A DNA stretch of 64,000 nucleotides from Halomonas sp. I5-271120 (GCF_030553075.1 NZ_CP130701.1:2108001-2172000); one strand, 5' to 3'; counted from the stretch's first letter, positions 16,831-27,880 are shown. Made by a program: numbers and translations. The notes: generated from the sequence alone by a model not told the origin.

Positions 16831-18384
16831 ATGAGCCAGGTAGACCTGCTGTTCGAGCGCTATGGTCCCCGCTACAAGCTGTGGGTGACCCTCACCGTGA
16901 TGCTCGGTCTGGTGGCGCTGGGGATGTCGATTACCATCGTCAACGTGGCGATTCCCTACATCAAGGGCGCCTTCGGCATGAGCAACTCCCAGGTGCAGTG
17001 GCTCTCCACCGGCTTTCTGGCCTCGACCACGGTGTCGCTGTTGATCGCGCCCTGGCTGGTATCCGCGGTTGGTCAGCGCGCCACCTTCATCGGTCTGCTG
17101 GTGGTGTTCATGGTTGCCTCGATACTGGGTGGCCTGGGGCAGGGCATGATGGCGCTGATCGGCGCCCGGGTCGTGCAGGGCGCGATGACAGGACTGATCC
17201 GGCCGGTGGCCATGCAGGCGCTGTTCGCCGCCTACCCGCCCCAGGAGCGGGGCATGGCCGTGGCGATGTACGGCATGTGCCTTGGGCTACCGCTGACCCT
17301 GGCCACCGTCATCGGCGGCTGGCTGGTCGAGAGCTTCACCTGGCGCTATGTGTTTTTCATTACCCTGCCGATCTGTCTTGCGGCGGCGGTGATGGGGTAT
17401 TTTTTCCTGCCGGCCCGCGAGCAAAAAGGCCCGCGCCCGCCCTTTGACTGGGCCGGCGTGGTGCTGCTGTTCGCTGCGGTGTTCGCGCTGCTGACGGCGT
17501 TGTCCAATGGCCAGCGCTGGGGGTGGTACGACCCACGTATTCCCGCACTGGTGCTGCTCTCGCTGACCTGTGCCGGTGTCTTCGTGGTCTGGCAGAAGCG
17601 TACCGCTCACCCGCTGCTGGATCTGTCGATATTTGGCTATCGCATCTTCCTGGTCGGCACCCTGGCGATGTTTCTGTTCGGCGGGACCTTCTACGGCATC
17701 ATGTACTTGCTGCCCCAGTTCGTGCAGTCGGTGCTGCACTACAGCCCGGTGAGCGCCGGTCAGATCTTCCTGCCCTCCACCGCGGTGCTGGGCATCCTGG
17801 TGCCGATGGTGGGCTGGCTCAGCGATCGCTACCCGCCGCACTGGATCACCTTACCGGGGCTGGCCTGCACGGTATTTTCGGCCTGGCAGATGGCGCAGAT
17901 GGACTGGAACACCTCCTTCGCGTATCTGGCCACGGCGATGGCAGTGCTGTCGGTGGGCATGGCGTCCTTTCCGCCGCCGACCCTGTCGAAGGCGATCTCC
18001 GGCCTGCCACGACATCTCACCGGCTATGGCTCAGGGGCGATCAACTTTGCCATGCAGCTGGGCGGCGCCATGGGGACCGCGGGCCTGGTGATTCTGCTCG
18101 ACCGACGCTCCGCGCTGCATGGCCAGCAACTCAACGCTGGCGTTACCGCGGGCAACGACATGGCCCAGCAGCAGATGAGTCAGCTCGTTGAACTGGTGGG
18201 TCGCCTGGGCGTGCCCGCCAACCACCAGCAGGCCATGGCCGGCTATTTGACGGGCCGGGTCGAGGCGATCTGGGCCTCAATCCTCGCCTATCAGGACGGC
18301 TTCTGGCTGCTGGTCGCCAGTCTGCTGGTGGTCGCGATTCCCTCGATCCTGCTGAGCCGCTGGCAGCGCGCGCCCTACACTTGA
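16831..18384 (+). CDS. EmrB-like DHA2-family MFS efflux pump
   Basis: 517 residues, about 14 membrane helices. The N-terminal half has the DHA2 signatures MSITIVNVAIPYIKGAF and GARVVQGAMTGLIRP (motif C type), identifying a drug:H+ antiporter of the EmrB/QacA family in the inner membrane. ATG 16831 (MSQVDLLFERYG) is preferred over GTG 16807 because GGGG lies just upstream. The downstream gene encodes an HlyD/EmrA adaptor, so the two should form an EmrAB-type tripartite pump with an outer-membrane channel encoded elsewhere. Control probably acts at the structured leader and palindrome upstream. Confidence 0.92.
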   Translation: MSQVDLLFERYGPRYKLWVTLTVMLGLVALGMSITIVNVAIPYIKGAFGMSNSQVQWLSTGFLASTTVSLLIAPWLVSAVGQRATFIGLLVVFMVASILGGLGQGMMALIGARVVQGAMTGLIRPVAMQALFAAYPPQERGMAVAMYGMCLGLPLTLATVIGGWLVESFTWRYVFFITLPICLAAAVMGYFFLPAREQKGPRPPFDWAGVVLLFAAVFALLTALSNGQRWGWYDPRIPALVLLSLTCAGVFVVWQKRTAHPLLDLSIFGYRIFLVGTLAMFLFGGTFYGIMYLLPQFVQSVLHYSPVSAGQIFLPSTAVLGILVPMVGWLSDRYPPHWITLPGLACTVFSAWQMAQMDWNTSFAYLATAMAVLSVGMASFPPPTLSKAISGLPRHLTGYGSGAINFAMQLGGAMGTAGLVILLDRRSALHGQQLNAGVTAGNDMAQQQMSQLVELVGRLGVPANHQQAMAGYLTGRVEAIWASILAYQDGFWLLVASLLVVAIPSILLSRWQRAPYT

Positions 18385-18496
18385 GCCTTTTGACCTGGCC
18401 GCTTGAAGGACTGTTGAAGTGCTGACTCAAGGACTCATTCAAGGACTCAGCCAAGTCCTCATCCAATGATTTTTTCAATTACCTTTTCAAGGACTT

Positions 18497-19660
18497 ATGC
18501 CCATGACGTCGTCGACTTCCACGCCTCGCCGCCTCACCGGCAGGGCCACGTTCAAGCTGGCCGCGCTGGCAGTCGTGGTCGCGCTCTGCCTGGCCTGGGG
18601 TGGCATGGCGATCCTGCATCGCCTCAGCCATGTCAGCGTTCAGGATGCTCGGGTGATGGCCAATCAGGTCACCGTCAGCAGCCGACTGTCGGGCTGGGTG
18701 ACCGATTTCAGCATTATTGAAGGTGACCGCCTCGAGCGGGGCGATGCGGTGGCCAAGCTCTACAGCGAACCCGATGAACAGAAGCTTGCCACCCTGCAGG
18801 CCAGCGTCGATGCCATGCAGGCACGACTCGATCACCAGGAAGCGCGGCTGGCGCTGGCCAACCGGCAATTTCAGGGCGGCCTGAACATCGCCAACCAGCA
18901 GCTCGAGGCCAGCAAGGCGGCCGAGCAAGCCGCTCAGGCGCGACTGGAGCAGGCCCGAAGCGACTACACGCGCTCGGACGAACTGCTCAAGCAGCATTCG
19001 GTGTCGCAGCAGCAGCGTGATCGCGACTACTACACCCTTGAGGCTGCCCAGGCGGAAGCCCACCAGGCCAGCCAGGAAGTCGCGGTCAATAAGGCCCAGG
19101 CCGACAATGCCCACCTTGGCTTTCTCAATGGCGTGCAGGCGCCGCTGCCCAACCCCGAAGTGCTGCGTTTCCAGCGCCAGGTGGCACGAAAGGAGCTGGC
19201 GCAGGCCAAGGCCAAGCTGAACCAGGAAACGCTGCGGATCGCCGATCTGCAGGTGCCCAGCCCGATCGCCGGTGTGGTCAACAAGACGCTCATCGATCAG
19301 GGCGAGTATGTCGGCGCCGGCCAGCCGATCCTGATGATGCATGATCCGGATAAGCTGTGGGTGGAAGCCCGAATCAAGGAGACCGACATCAGCGAGCTGC
19401 GCATCGACCAGCCGGTCGCGATTGCGGTAGATGCCTTCCCGGACGAGACGTTCTCGGGCCATATCACCAACATCGGGCGCGCGGCCACCAGCCAGTTCGC
19501 CCTGCTGCCGGACCCCAACCCCTCGGGCAATTTCACCAAGATCACTCAGCGCTTGCCGGTGCGTATTGCCTTCGACGAGGGGCCCACCGACCTGATCGGG
19601 CCGGGCATGATGGTGAACGTAGATATCGACGTGAGCGGCGCCGGCCCGCGTCACGGCTAA
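18497..19660 (+). CDS. HlyD/EmrA-family membrane fusion protein
   Basis: 387 residues. A single membrane anchor (about 18-38, LAALAVVVALCLAW) is followed by a barrel-sandwich/lipoyl half (VSSRLSGWVTDFSIIEGD), a long Gln/Glu/Ala-rich coiled coil (about 90-215), the second lipoyl half (VPSPIAGVVNKTLIDQGE), and a beta-barrel (LWVEARIKETDISEL). This is the periplasmic adaptor of an EmrAB-type pump. AAGGA precedes ATG 18497; ATG 18503 is an alternative start. It lies 112 bp after the pump gene, in a gap containing two copies of TCAAGGACTCA. A hairpin terminator follows. Confidence 0.92.
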   Translation: MPMTSSTSTPRRLTGRATFKLAALAVVVALCLAWGGMAILHRLSHVSVQDARVMANQVTVSSRLSGWVTDFSIIEGDRLERGDAVAKLYSEPDEQKLATLQASVDAMQARLDHQEARLALANRQFQGGLNIANQQLEASKAAEQAAQARLEQARSDYTRSDELLKQHSVSQQQRDRDYYTLEAAQAEAHQASQEVAVNKAQADNAHLGFLNGVQAPLPNPEVLRFQRQVARKELAQAKAKLNQETLRIADLQVPSPIAGVVNKTLIDQGEYVGAGQPILMMHDPDKLWVEARIKETDISELRIDQPVAIAVDAFPDETFSGHITNIGRAATSQFALLPDPNPSGNFTKITQRLPVRIAFDEGPTDLIGPGMMVNVDIDVSGAGPRHG

Positions 19661-19829
19661 GCGGGGCCTTCAGCGGCCCGGGTTTGATGGGTGAGAGTGA
19701 GTCATGAGTGTGAGACGTGAGCTTGAGACGAGCGCTGGATACGGACGCCATGCGAGTGCCGTAGAGAGATGGCTTCATCGAAACGCTTCACCTAGACGCT
19801 TTACCACCTGGACGCTTCACCAACACACA

Positions 19830-19856
19830 AAGGCCCGCAGCCATGCTGCGGGCCTT
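19830..19856. terminator. Hairpin between convergent efflux and iron-transport genes
   Basis: Arms 19830-19841 and 19845-19856 form a perfect 12-bp stem with a CAT loop, followed by CTTG. The 3' arm shares CGGGCCTTCTTG with the terminator at 16308-16356. Confidence 0.75.
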
Positions 19857-19938
19857 CTTGCGACTATGGTCTGTCCGCATTGGTATCGATAGCGGTACCT
19901 GTCAGCCGAATGATGGCGTCAGGCCAACCGGCCGGGGC

Positions 19939-20967
19939 TTAGCGCCAGCCGACGCGGTCGAAGATCCGCACCGCCTTGGGGTTGTTCTCGCCCAGCACGC
20001 TGACGTTCAGGTCATCCCGCTTGAAGTCGCCCCAGGAGGCCAGTACCTCGTCGATCTCGACGCCGTCGACCACCGGGAACTCGTGGTTACCCTTGGAGAA
20101 CATCTCCTGGGCTTGGTCGGAGGCCAGGAATTCCAGGAATCGCTGGGCATTTTCCGGGTGCGGAGCGCCCTTGATCATGCCGGCACCGCCGACGTTGATA
20201 TGCGCGCCGCGGCCTTCCTGATTGGGGAACAGAATGTTGATCGACTCGGCGGCCTCGCGCTCGGCGTCGTTGTCGGACTCGAGCATGCGCACGTAGTAAT
20301 AGTGGTTGGCCACGGCCACGTCACACTCGCCGCTGGCTACGCCCAGCAGCTGGTCGGTGTCGCCGCCTTCCGGGTCGCGGGCCATGTTGTCGACCACGCC
20401 CTGTGCCCATTCCTCGGCGCCGTCCTCACCGTGGTGAGCGATCATCGAGGCCAGCAGCGACTGGTTGTAGATGTTGTTCGAGGAGCGCATGCACACTCGC
20501 CCCTCGAGTTTCGGGTCGGCGAGGTCTTCATAGGTCGAGATGTCGCTTGGGTCGATGGCGTCCGGGTTGTAGAAGATGGCGCGCACGCGCTGGCTGAAGC
20601 CGAACCACTTGCCTTCGGGGTGGTGCATGGAGGCGGGCAGGCGCTCGTCGAGCACCTCGGAGTCGACCGGGGCGAAGATGTCTTCCTTTTCGGCGCGCCA
20701 CAGGCGGCCGGCGTCTACGGTCATCATGATGTCGGCGGGGCCGGCCTCGCTCTCCAGCAGGATGCGCTGAATCAGCTGGTCGGAGTTGCCCTCGAGCACG
20801 TTGACGTCGATGCCGGTCTTCTCGGTGAAGGCGTCATAGAGCGCCTGATCCGAGTCATAATGACGCGCCGAATAGATGTTCACGGACTCTGCCAGGGCCT
20901 GGCTGGCGAAGGCGGAACCGGCCACCAGGGCGGCAAGGGGCAGAACGTGAAGGCGTTGCAGGGGCAT
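19939..20967 (-). CDS. Iron(III) ABC transporter periplasmic binding protein, FbpA/FutA type
   Basis: 342 residues. A signal peptide (LAALVAGSAFASQALAE, cleavage near residue 26) is followed by VNIYSARHYDSDQALYDAF, the standard start of ferric-binding proteins, and by VANHYYYVRML, whose tyrosines coordinate Fe(III) in this family. ADIMMTVDAGRLWRAE and GAGMIKGAPHPENA are further family blocks. It delivers ferric iron to an inner-membrane permease. It is divergent from the ATPase gene, with a Fur-box-like site in the shared 286-bp region. AGGTG precedes the ATG. Confidence 0.93.
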   Translation of the reverse strand: MPLQRLHVLPLAALVAGSAFASQALAESVNIYSARHYDSDQALYDAFTEKTGIDVNVLEGNSDQLIQRILLESEAGPADIMMTVDAGRLWRAEKEDIFAPVDSEVLDERLPASMHHPEGKWFGFSQRVRAIFYNPDAIDPSDISTYEDLADPKLEGRVCMRSSNNIYNQSLLASMIAHHGEDGAEEWAQGVVDNMARDPEGGDTDQLLGVASGECDVAVANHYYYVRMLESDNDAEREAAESINILFPNQEGRGAHINVGGAGMIKGAPHPENAQRFLEFLASDQAQEMFSKGNHEFPVVDGVEIDEVLASWGDFKRDDLNVSVLGENNPKAVRIFDRVGWR

Positions 20968-21001
20968 CGGACACCTCGTGGATAGCGAGAACCTGAAATA
21001 G

Positions 21002-21021
21002 AATGATAATGCGTTGCATTA
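21002..21021. promoter_or_regulatory. Fur-box-like site between fbpA- and fbpC-like genes
   Basis: AATGATAATGCGTTGCATT (21002-21020) matches much of the 19-bp Fur consensus and contains the exact dyad TAATGC-GTT-GCATTA (21007-21021). It is 35 bp upstream of the binding-protein start. Iron-dependent repression of the locus is inferred. Confidence 0.65.
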
Positions 21022-21253
21022 ACCTGCTGCCATTGAAGCGCTTGGGGGAAGCTTCGTCAACTGACATTGCAGCCGTCTTGCGCCGTCCTTGATCGCGATC
21101 CGGGAAAACACGACGCGCGACTGACCCAGATCATGGGGCGATGGCGTGCGTAGGGGCCCACAAACCGAGTAAACTGGAATGCACTTAGGACGCATTCCCG
21201 CTTTCACGCTGCGGCGCAGGCCGTAGACGTACGAGATGAGACGACGAGCTTCC

Positions 21254-22396
21254 ATGACCTCCCAAGCGATCCCGACTGACGTTGACCGCCAGGTTTCCCA
21301 CGAGGCCCCCGTCCTCGCCATGCACCACATCCGCCATGCCTACGGCAAGCACCAGGCGGTTGAGGATGTCAGCCTCTACGTCGAGCAGGGCGAAGTCGTC
21401 TGCCTGCTGGGCCCCTCGGGCTGTGGTAAGACCACGCTGCTGCGCATTGTCGCCGGCCTCGAGACCGTGCAGGAAGGGGGCGTCGATCTGGGCGGCCGCC
21501 CCATTGGCCGGCCCGGCAAGGCCCATGTGCCCCCTGAGAAGCGCAATGTGGGGCTGGCCTTCCAGGACTCGGCGCTGTTCCCGCACCTCTCCGTGCTCGA
21601 CAACGTCGCCTTTGGCCTCGAGTCGCTGCCCGGCAAGCAGCGCCGGGCGCGGGCCATGGAGCTTCTCGAGCAATTAGGCATGGAAGGCTATGCCAAGAGC
21701 TACCCGCACACCCTGTCCGGTGGCCAGCAGCAGCGTGTGGCCCTGGCCCGTGCACTGGCGCCGGCGCCGTCACTGATGCTGCTCGATGAACCCTTCTCGA
21801 GTCTGGATGCGCGGCTTCGTGATCGCATCCGCGACGATACCCTGCACGTGCTGAAGCGGGTCGGCGCAGGCGCCCTGCTGGTCACCCACGACCCGGAAGA
21901 GGCGATGTTCATGGCCGATCGCATCGCGCTGATGCGCGATGGGCGCATCGTGCAGATGGGCACGCCGCTGGAGCTCTACTGCGCGCCGCGGGACCCCTTC
22001 GTGGTGACCTTCTTCGGTGAGGTCAACGAGATGGCCGGTGAGGTGCAAAGTGGCCGGGTGACGACCCCGGTCGGCGAAGTGCCGGTGGACGATATGGCTG
22101 ACGGCAGTCAGGTGCGGGTGCTGATCCGCCCAGAAGCGCTCAAGATCGTGACCCTCGACGAGCCGCCGGCGACCTCCCACAGCCATGAGGGCCACAGCCA
22201 TGTAGTGATGGCCAAGCTACTGGGGCGCTCAAGCCTTCTACATATCTGCGCCCACGGCGCGGATGGTTGGGAAGCCCACCTCCACGCCCGGGTGCCGGGC
22301 GTGTTCCTGCCCGAAGAGGGTCAGCCGGTGCTCATCCAGCTCGACCCGTCACAGGTCTTTGTCTTTCCCGCCGATGGCACCGCTGCCGGGGCGTGA
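21254..22396 (+). CDS. Iron ABC transporter ATP-binding subunit, FbpC type
   Basis: 380 residues from ATG 21254; ATG 21236 is an alternative, neither with a strong ribosome site. Walker A is GPSGCGKTT, the Q-loop region is LAFQDSALFPHLSV, the ABC signature is LSGGQQQRVALARAL, Walker B is SLMLLDEPFSSLDARLR and the H-loop is LLVTHDPEEAM. The C-terminal ~130 residues carry a TOBE-like regulatory domain (GEVPVDDMADGSQVRVLIRPEA). It powers import with the adjacent binding protein and permease. Its 3' end overlaps the convergent permease gene by 48 bp. Confidence 0.92.
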   Translation: MTSQAIPTDVDRQVSHEAPVLAMHHIRHAYGKHQAVEDVSLYVEQGEVVCLLGPSGCGKTTLLRIVAGLETVQEGGVDLGGRPIGRPGKAHVPPEKRNVGLAFQDSALFPHLSVLDNVAFGLESLPGKQRRARAMELLEQLGMEGYAKSYPHTLSGGQQQRVALARALAPAPSLMLLDEPFSSLDARLRDRIRDDTLHVLKRVGAGALLVTHDPEEAMFMADRIALMRDGRIVQMGTPLELYCAPRDPFVVTFFGEVNEMAGEVQSGRVTTPVGEVPVDDMADGSQVRVLIRPEALKIVTLDEPPATSHSHEGHSHVVMAKLLGRSSLLHICAHGADGWEAHLHARVPGVFLPEEGQPVLIQLDPSQVFVFPADGTAAGA

Positions 22397-24060
22397 GCCC
22401 CGGATCGCCAGGCTCAACAGAATCACCGGGATGATCCCCACCGCCACGATGGTCAGCGAGGCGGTGGAGGCCTCGGCGAGGCGCTCGTCCGCCGCCAGGT
22501 TGTGCGCTCTCACCGCCAGGGTGTCGAAGTTGAAGGGCCTCAGGATGATGGTCGCCGGCAGTTCCTTCATTACATCCACGAACACCAGGATCGCGGCGGC
22601 CAACAGGCTGCCGCGGATGATCGGCGTGTGTACCTTGCGCAGGGTGCCGCCGGCGGTCTGACCCAGAGTACGGGCCGCGGCGTCCATGCTCGGCGTCACC
22701 TTGCCAAGGCTCGCCTCGATGGCGTTGAAGGATACCGCCAGGAAGCGCACCACATAGGCATAGATCAGGATGAAGGCGGAGCCGCTAAACAAGAGCCCGA
22801 CCATCATGCCGAACTGCTCGTCCATGAAGCCGTTGATGCGTTGATCGAGCCACGAGAAGGGAATCAGGATGCCGACCGCTACCACCGAGCCGGGCACCGC
22901 ATAGCCGATGGCGCCGATGCGGGTGGCCAGACGAGTGACCGGGCGAGGATTGAGTCGCGCGCCATAGCTCAGCACCAGCGCCAGGCCCACCGCGACCAGG
23001 GCGGCGATGGTCGCCAGCACCAGGCTGTTGCCGGCGAATTCCAGAAACTGGGCCCCGAACAGGTCATCCCCGCCCTGCACCGAGAGATAGGTCAGCAGAC
23101 CGCTGGGAATCAGGAAGCCCACCATGATCGGCGCCAGGCAGGCGAGGCAGGCCGCCACGCCCCGCCAGCCGCGCAGGTGAAATTCGGGCAGCTGCTGATA
23201 GCGGCCCGAGGTGTGAAAGTAGCGCCTCTTGCCTCGCGACCAGCGCTCCAGCAGCACGAAGATGATCACGAAGGCCAGCAGGCAGGCCGCCAGCTGGGCG
23301 GCGGCAACCTGCTCGCCCATGCCGAACCAGGTGCGGTAGATGCCGGTGGTGAAGGTATCGACGCCGAAGTACTGCACCGCGCCGAATTCGTTGAGGGTCT
23401 CCATCAGCGCCAGCGACACGCGCCGCCGACGATCGCCGGCCGGGCCAGCGGAATCGCCACGCTGGTGAACAGCCGCCAGGGCCCGCGCCCCAGGGTGCGG
23501 CCCACGTCCAGCACGCACACCGACTGCTCGAGGAAGGCCGCCCGGGTCAGCATGTAGACGTAGGGGTAGAGCACCAGGGTGATCAGCGTCGCGGCGCCGC
23601 CCAGCGAGCGGATATCGGGGAAGAAGTAGTCGCCGCGGCCCCAGTCGAAGACCTCGCGAAGCCAGGTCTGCACCGGGCCTGCGTACTGCAGGAAGTCCGT
23701 GTAGGCGTAGGCGATCACATAGGTCGGTACCGCCAGCGGCAGCAGCAGCGCCCATTCGAACAGCCGTCGTCCGGGGAAGCGGCACATCACCACCAGCCAG
23801 GCCGTGCCGGTGCCGATCACGAAGGTGCCAAGCCCCACCGTCACGACCAGGAACAGGGTGTTGCCGAGATAGCGACCCAGCACGGTGCTGGCCAGGTGCT
23901 GCCAGATGCCGTCAGTGGGCACCAGAATATGCGCGAGCACCACGATCACCGGCAGCGCCACGATCAGCGCGATGCCGATGGTCAGCACGCTCCAGGCGCT
24001 GAAGTGCAGCGATAGGCGACGAGCCAGGCTGGCCGGTCGAGAACTGGTGGAACGGAACAA
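22349..24060 (-). pseudogene. Iron ABC transporter permease (FbpB type), frameshifted
   Basis: The two halves of one two-domain permease lie in different frames. The N-terminal part runs from ATG 24060 to about 23420 (FRSTSSRPASLARR..., DFLQYAGPVQTWLREVF, IPLARPAIVGG). The C-terminal part continues in the next frame from about 23419 to 22349 (VSLALMETLNEFGAVQYFG, DTFTTGIYRTWFG, TLGQTAGGTLRKVHTPIIRG). Together about 570 residues, the normal size for FbpB, with roughly 12 helices. The break lies at 23419-23424 in GGCGGCGCGTG; one missing base (or two extra) explains it. The rest is well preserved, so it is either a recent mutation or a sequencing error. The true status needs raw reads. Confidence 0.85.
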
Positions 24061-24245
24061 GCGGTGGACTCCTTGCGGTGCTCGGGCCGGCAGTCAGGGC
24101 CTGCGGGAAGAAGCCCTGTCACCTGCCCAATGCGATGGGGTCACGAGTGAGACCAGCAACGGGCGAGAATACTATCAGTTGGGGTCTGTCACTGCAGCCT
24201 GCCGCGAACGCATCGTCACGCTCGGCAGGCCGCAAGCCGGTCGCC

Positions 24246-25994
24246 TCAGACCTGTGCGGGGCGGCGCTCCTCAAGCCAGCGCAGGGCCACGGTCCTGGCG
24301 CGGGCCAGGCTCGCGCAGTGCGTAAGCTCGCCGGCGGCGGTGCGAATCCCAACGCGGCGCAGCTTGACGATCTGACGGGGCGACAGGCCGATCAGAATCA
24401 GTGCGACATTCTGGCGGCGCATCTCCTCGACCATGCGGCGCAAGGCGACGAGCGCAGTGCCGTCGATGCTCGGCACGCCGTGCATGTCCACCATCACGAT
24501 GCGGATGTCGGGGTCGACCATCTGCAGCGACGACAGGGCCTTCTCGGCGACGCCGAAGAACATGGGGCCGTTGATGTCGTAGAGCGCCACTTGAGGCGGC
24601 AGGTCCTGCACCTCTGGGTGGCGGTCGAGCGGACGAGCCTTGGTCTGAGTTACCTGCGTCATGCGGCGGATGAACAGGGCAGCGGCCAGGCCCATGCCCA
24701 CCGATACCGCCAGCACCATGTCGAACAGCACCGTCAGCGCGAAGCAGATCGCGAGGATAGCCACATCGCCCGAGGGAGATGAGCGCAGGGTGTGTACGAA
24801 CATCCGTGCCTCACTCATGTTCCAGGCGATGATGAACAGCAGCGCGGCCAGCGAGGTCATCGGTACCAGCCCCAGCAGCCCGGCCAGCGCGATCACCGCC
24901 AGCAAAACTACCAGTGCATGCACTACGGCTGCGATCGGCGAGCGCGCGCCGCTGCGGATGTTGGTGGCGGTGCGCGCCAGGGCGCCGGTGGCGGTGATGC
25001 CGCCGAAGAAGGGTACGGCAATGTTGCCAAGCCCAAGGCCAATCAGTTCGGCATTGGGGTCATGTCGGGTGCGGGTCATGCCGTCGGCGACCACCGCACA
25101 GAGTAGCGACTCGATGGCCGCCAGCATGGCAATGGCGAAGGCCGGGCCGAGCAGCGAGCGGATCAGGTCGAAGCTCACCGCCAGCGGTTCGCCTTCGGCG
25201 TTGGGCATATGCCAGGGCAGGGCGAAGCTCGGGGCGATTGGCGGAATGCCGACGCCGCTCTCACCCTCGGCGTGCCATTGAAAGCGCGAGGCGATGGTGG
25301 CGATGTCGCCCCCCAGCCAGTGATTGGCGACGTAGGCGGCCAGCGCCCCGGCTACCAGTCCGACCAGCGGCGCGGGCACCGGCGAGCGCAACCGCGGCCA
25401 CAGCAGCAGCACCGCCAGGGTGATCACGCCGATAGCAAGCTCGGCAGGGCGAGTCTCGGGCAGCGCGGCCAGGATATTCGTCAGGCTTTCTGTGAAGTGC
25501 TCGCCCCGTGCCACCTCCAGGCCGAGGAAGTCCGGCACCTGCAGGGTGGCGATGACCACCGCGATGCCGGCGGTAAACCCAAGCACCACCGGGTAGGGCA
25601 CGAACTGGATCAGCGCGCCCAGGCGGGCGAGTCCCAGGCCGACCAGGATCATTCCCGCCATCAGCGTGGCAATCAACAGCCCGCCAAGCCCATAGTGCTG
25701 GACGATTGGCAGCAGGATCACCACGAAGGCAGCGGTGGGGCCCGACACGCTGAAGCGCGAACCGCCGGTGAGCGCGATCACGATGCCGGCGACGATGGCG
25801 GTATAGAGCCCGTGCTGGGGCGCCACCCCGGTGGCGATCGCCAGCGCCATCGATAGCGGCACTGCCACGATGCCGATGGTCAGGCCGGCCAGGATGTCAT
25901 GGCGCAGGTCCCCGAACCCATAGCCCGCCTTCCAGGCGGCGAGCAGACCGGTGCCGAGGCGAGGGCGATGCGCAGGCGAAGAGGGGAGCGCCAT
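24246..25994 (-). CDS. SulP-family anion permease with STAS domain
   Basis: 582 residues from ATG 25994, with AAGGA seven bases upstream; the longer frame to 26075 lacks a ribosome site. About 12 membrane helices include DILAGLTIGIVAVPLSMALA and GPTAAFVVILLPIV, hallmark SulP motifs, and a C-terminal STAS domain (about 460-570; DPDIRIVMVDMHGVPSIDGTAL). The family moves sulfate, bicarbonate or C4-dicarboxylates (DauA); size and order resemble DauA, but the substrate cannot be read from sequence. Divergent from a sigma-54 activator gene. Confidence 0.88.
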   Translation of the reverse strand: MALPSSPAHRPRLGTGLLAAWKAGYGFGDLRHDILAGLTIGIVAVPLSMALAIATGVAPQHGLYTAIVAGIVIALTGGSRFSVSGPTAAFVVILLPIVQHYGLGGLLIATLMAGMILVGLGLARLGALIQFVPYPVVLGFTAGIAVVIATLQVPDFLGLEVARGEHFTESLTNILAALPETRPAELAIGVITLAVLLLWPRLRSPVPAPLVGLVAGALAAYVANHWLGGDIATIASRFQWHAEGESGVGIPPIAPSFALPWHMPNAEGEPLAVSFDLIRSLLGPAFAIAMLAAIESLLCAVVADGMTRTRHDPNAELIGLGLGNIAVPFFGGITATGALARTATNIRSGARSPIAAVVHALVVLLAVIALAGLLGLVPMTSLAALLFIIAWNMSEARMFVHTLRSSPSGDVAILAICFALTVLFDMVLAVSVGMGLAAALFIRRMTQVTQTKARPLDRHPEVQDLPPQVALYDINGPMFFGVAEKALSSLQMVDPDIRIVMVDMHGVPSIDGTALVALRRMVEEMRRQNVALILIGLSPRQIVKLRRVGIRTAAGELTHCASLARARTVALRWLEERRPAQV

Positions 25995-26391
25995 AATAAA
26001 TCCTTCAAGCAGATGAGTGAGGGTCGCCAAGTGCGCGCAGGGCAAGCTCCTGGCCAGGCTGGCGTGCCTGGCCACCAGATAGCCGGGCCGCCAGCTAGAT
26101 TGTGCGCCTGCCGAGCGTGCGATGAGACGATTTCCTTATATATGATCCCGGAAATCGGCGGTGAAGGAAAAGAGGCCTTTTGCCGCATTTCTGTCTCAGT
26201 TGTCTCAGTTGTATCAGTTGTCGCAGTAGGCGCCTAAGCCGATCTCCATAAGCTGGCCGTCATAAGCAAGACTCGCACAAGTCGTCGGCTGGCGGCGCGA
26301 CGGTGCGCGGCTTCTACGCCCAAGGTCCTCTTGTTGCGGCATCCCCCAGCGTTAATGCTGGGGGAATATTCTTCGCAAGGGAACGACGTCC
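25995..26391. other. Divergent intergenic region with short tandem repeats
   Basis: 397 bp between the SulP and sigma-54 activator genes. It holds four 9-bp tandem units (GTCTCAGTT-like, 26193-26228) and a 9-bp-arm hairpin (26342-26365). No supported coding frame. Confidence 0.5.
26342..26365. promoter_or_regulatory. Inverted repeat TCCCCCAGC-N6-GCTGGGGGA before the sigma-54 activator gene
   Basis: Arms 26342-26350 and 26357-26365 are exact complements, 27 bp ahead of the activator start. It could be an autoregulatory operator or a 5'-leader hairpin. It does not match the GTCCG-N6-CGGAC sites downstream. Confidence 0.35.
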
Positions 26392-27786
<1,395 letters not shown>

Positions 27787-27789
27787 GGT

Positions 27790-27880
27790 GTCCGGTTTTC
27801 CGGTCGTCGTCCGGTTTTGCGGACACCCATTAGCTGCCCTTTACGTGAGGTGAAACCTGAGAGCGTCCGAAATACCGGAC
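27790..27880. promoter_or_regulatory. Three GTCCG-N6-CGGAC operator copies (candidate upstream activating sites)
   Basis: Site 1: 27790-27805 (right arm CGGTC, one mismatch). Site 2: 27809-27824 (perfect). Site 3: 27865-27880 (perfect). Sites 1 and 2 are 19 bp apart centre to centre; site 3 is 56 bp further. All lie about 100-190 bp upstream of the sigma-54 promoter at 27980, normal for bEBP enhancers. Site 3 is inside a 14-bp-stem hairpin (27856-27889). Confidence 0.6.
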
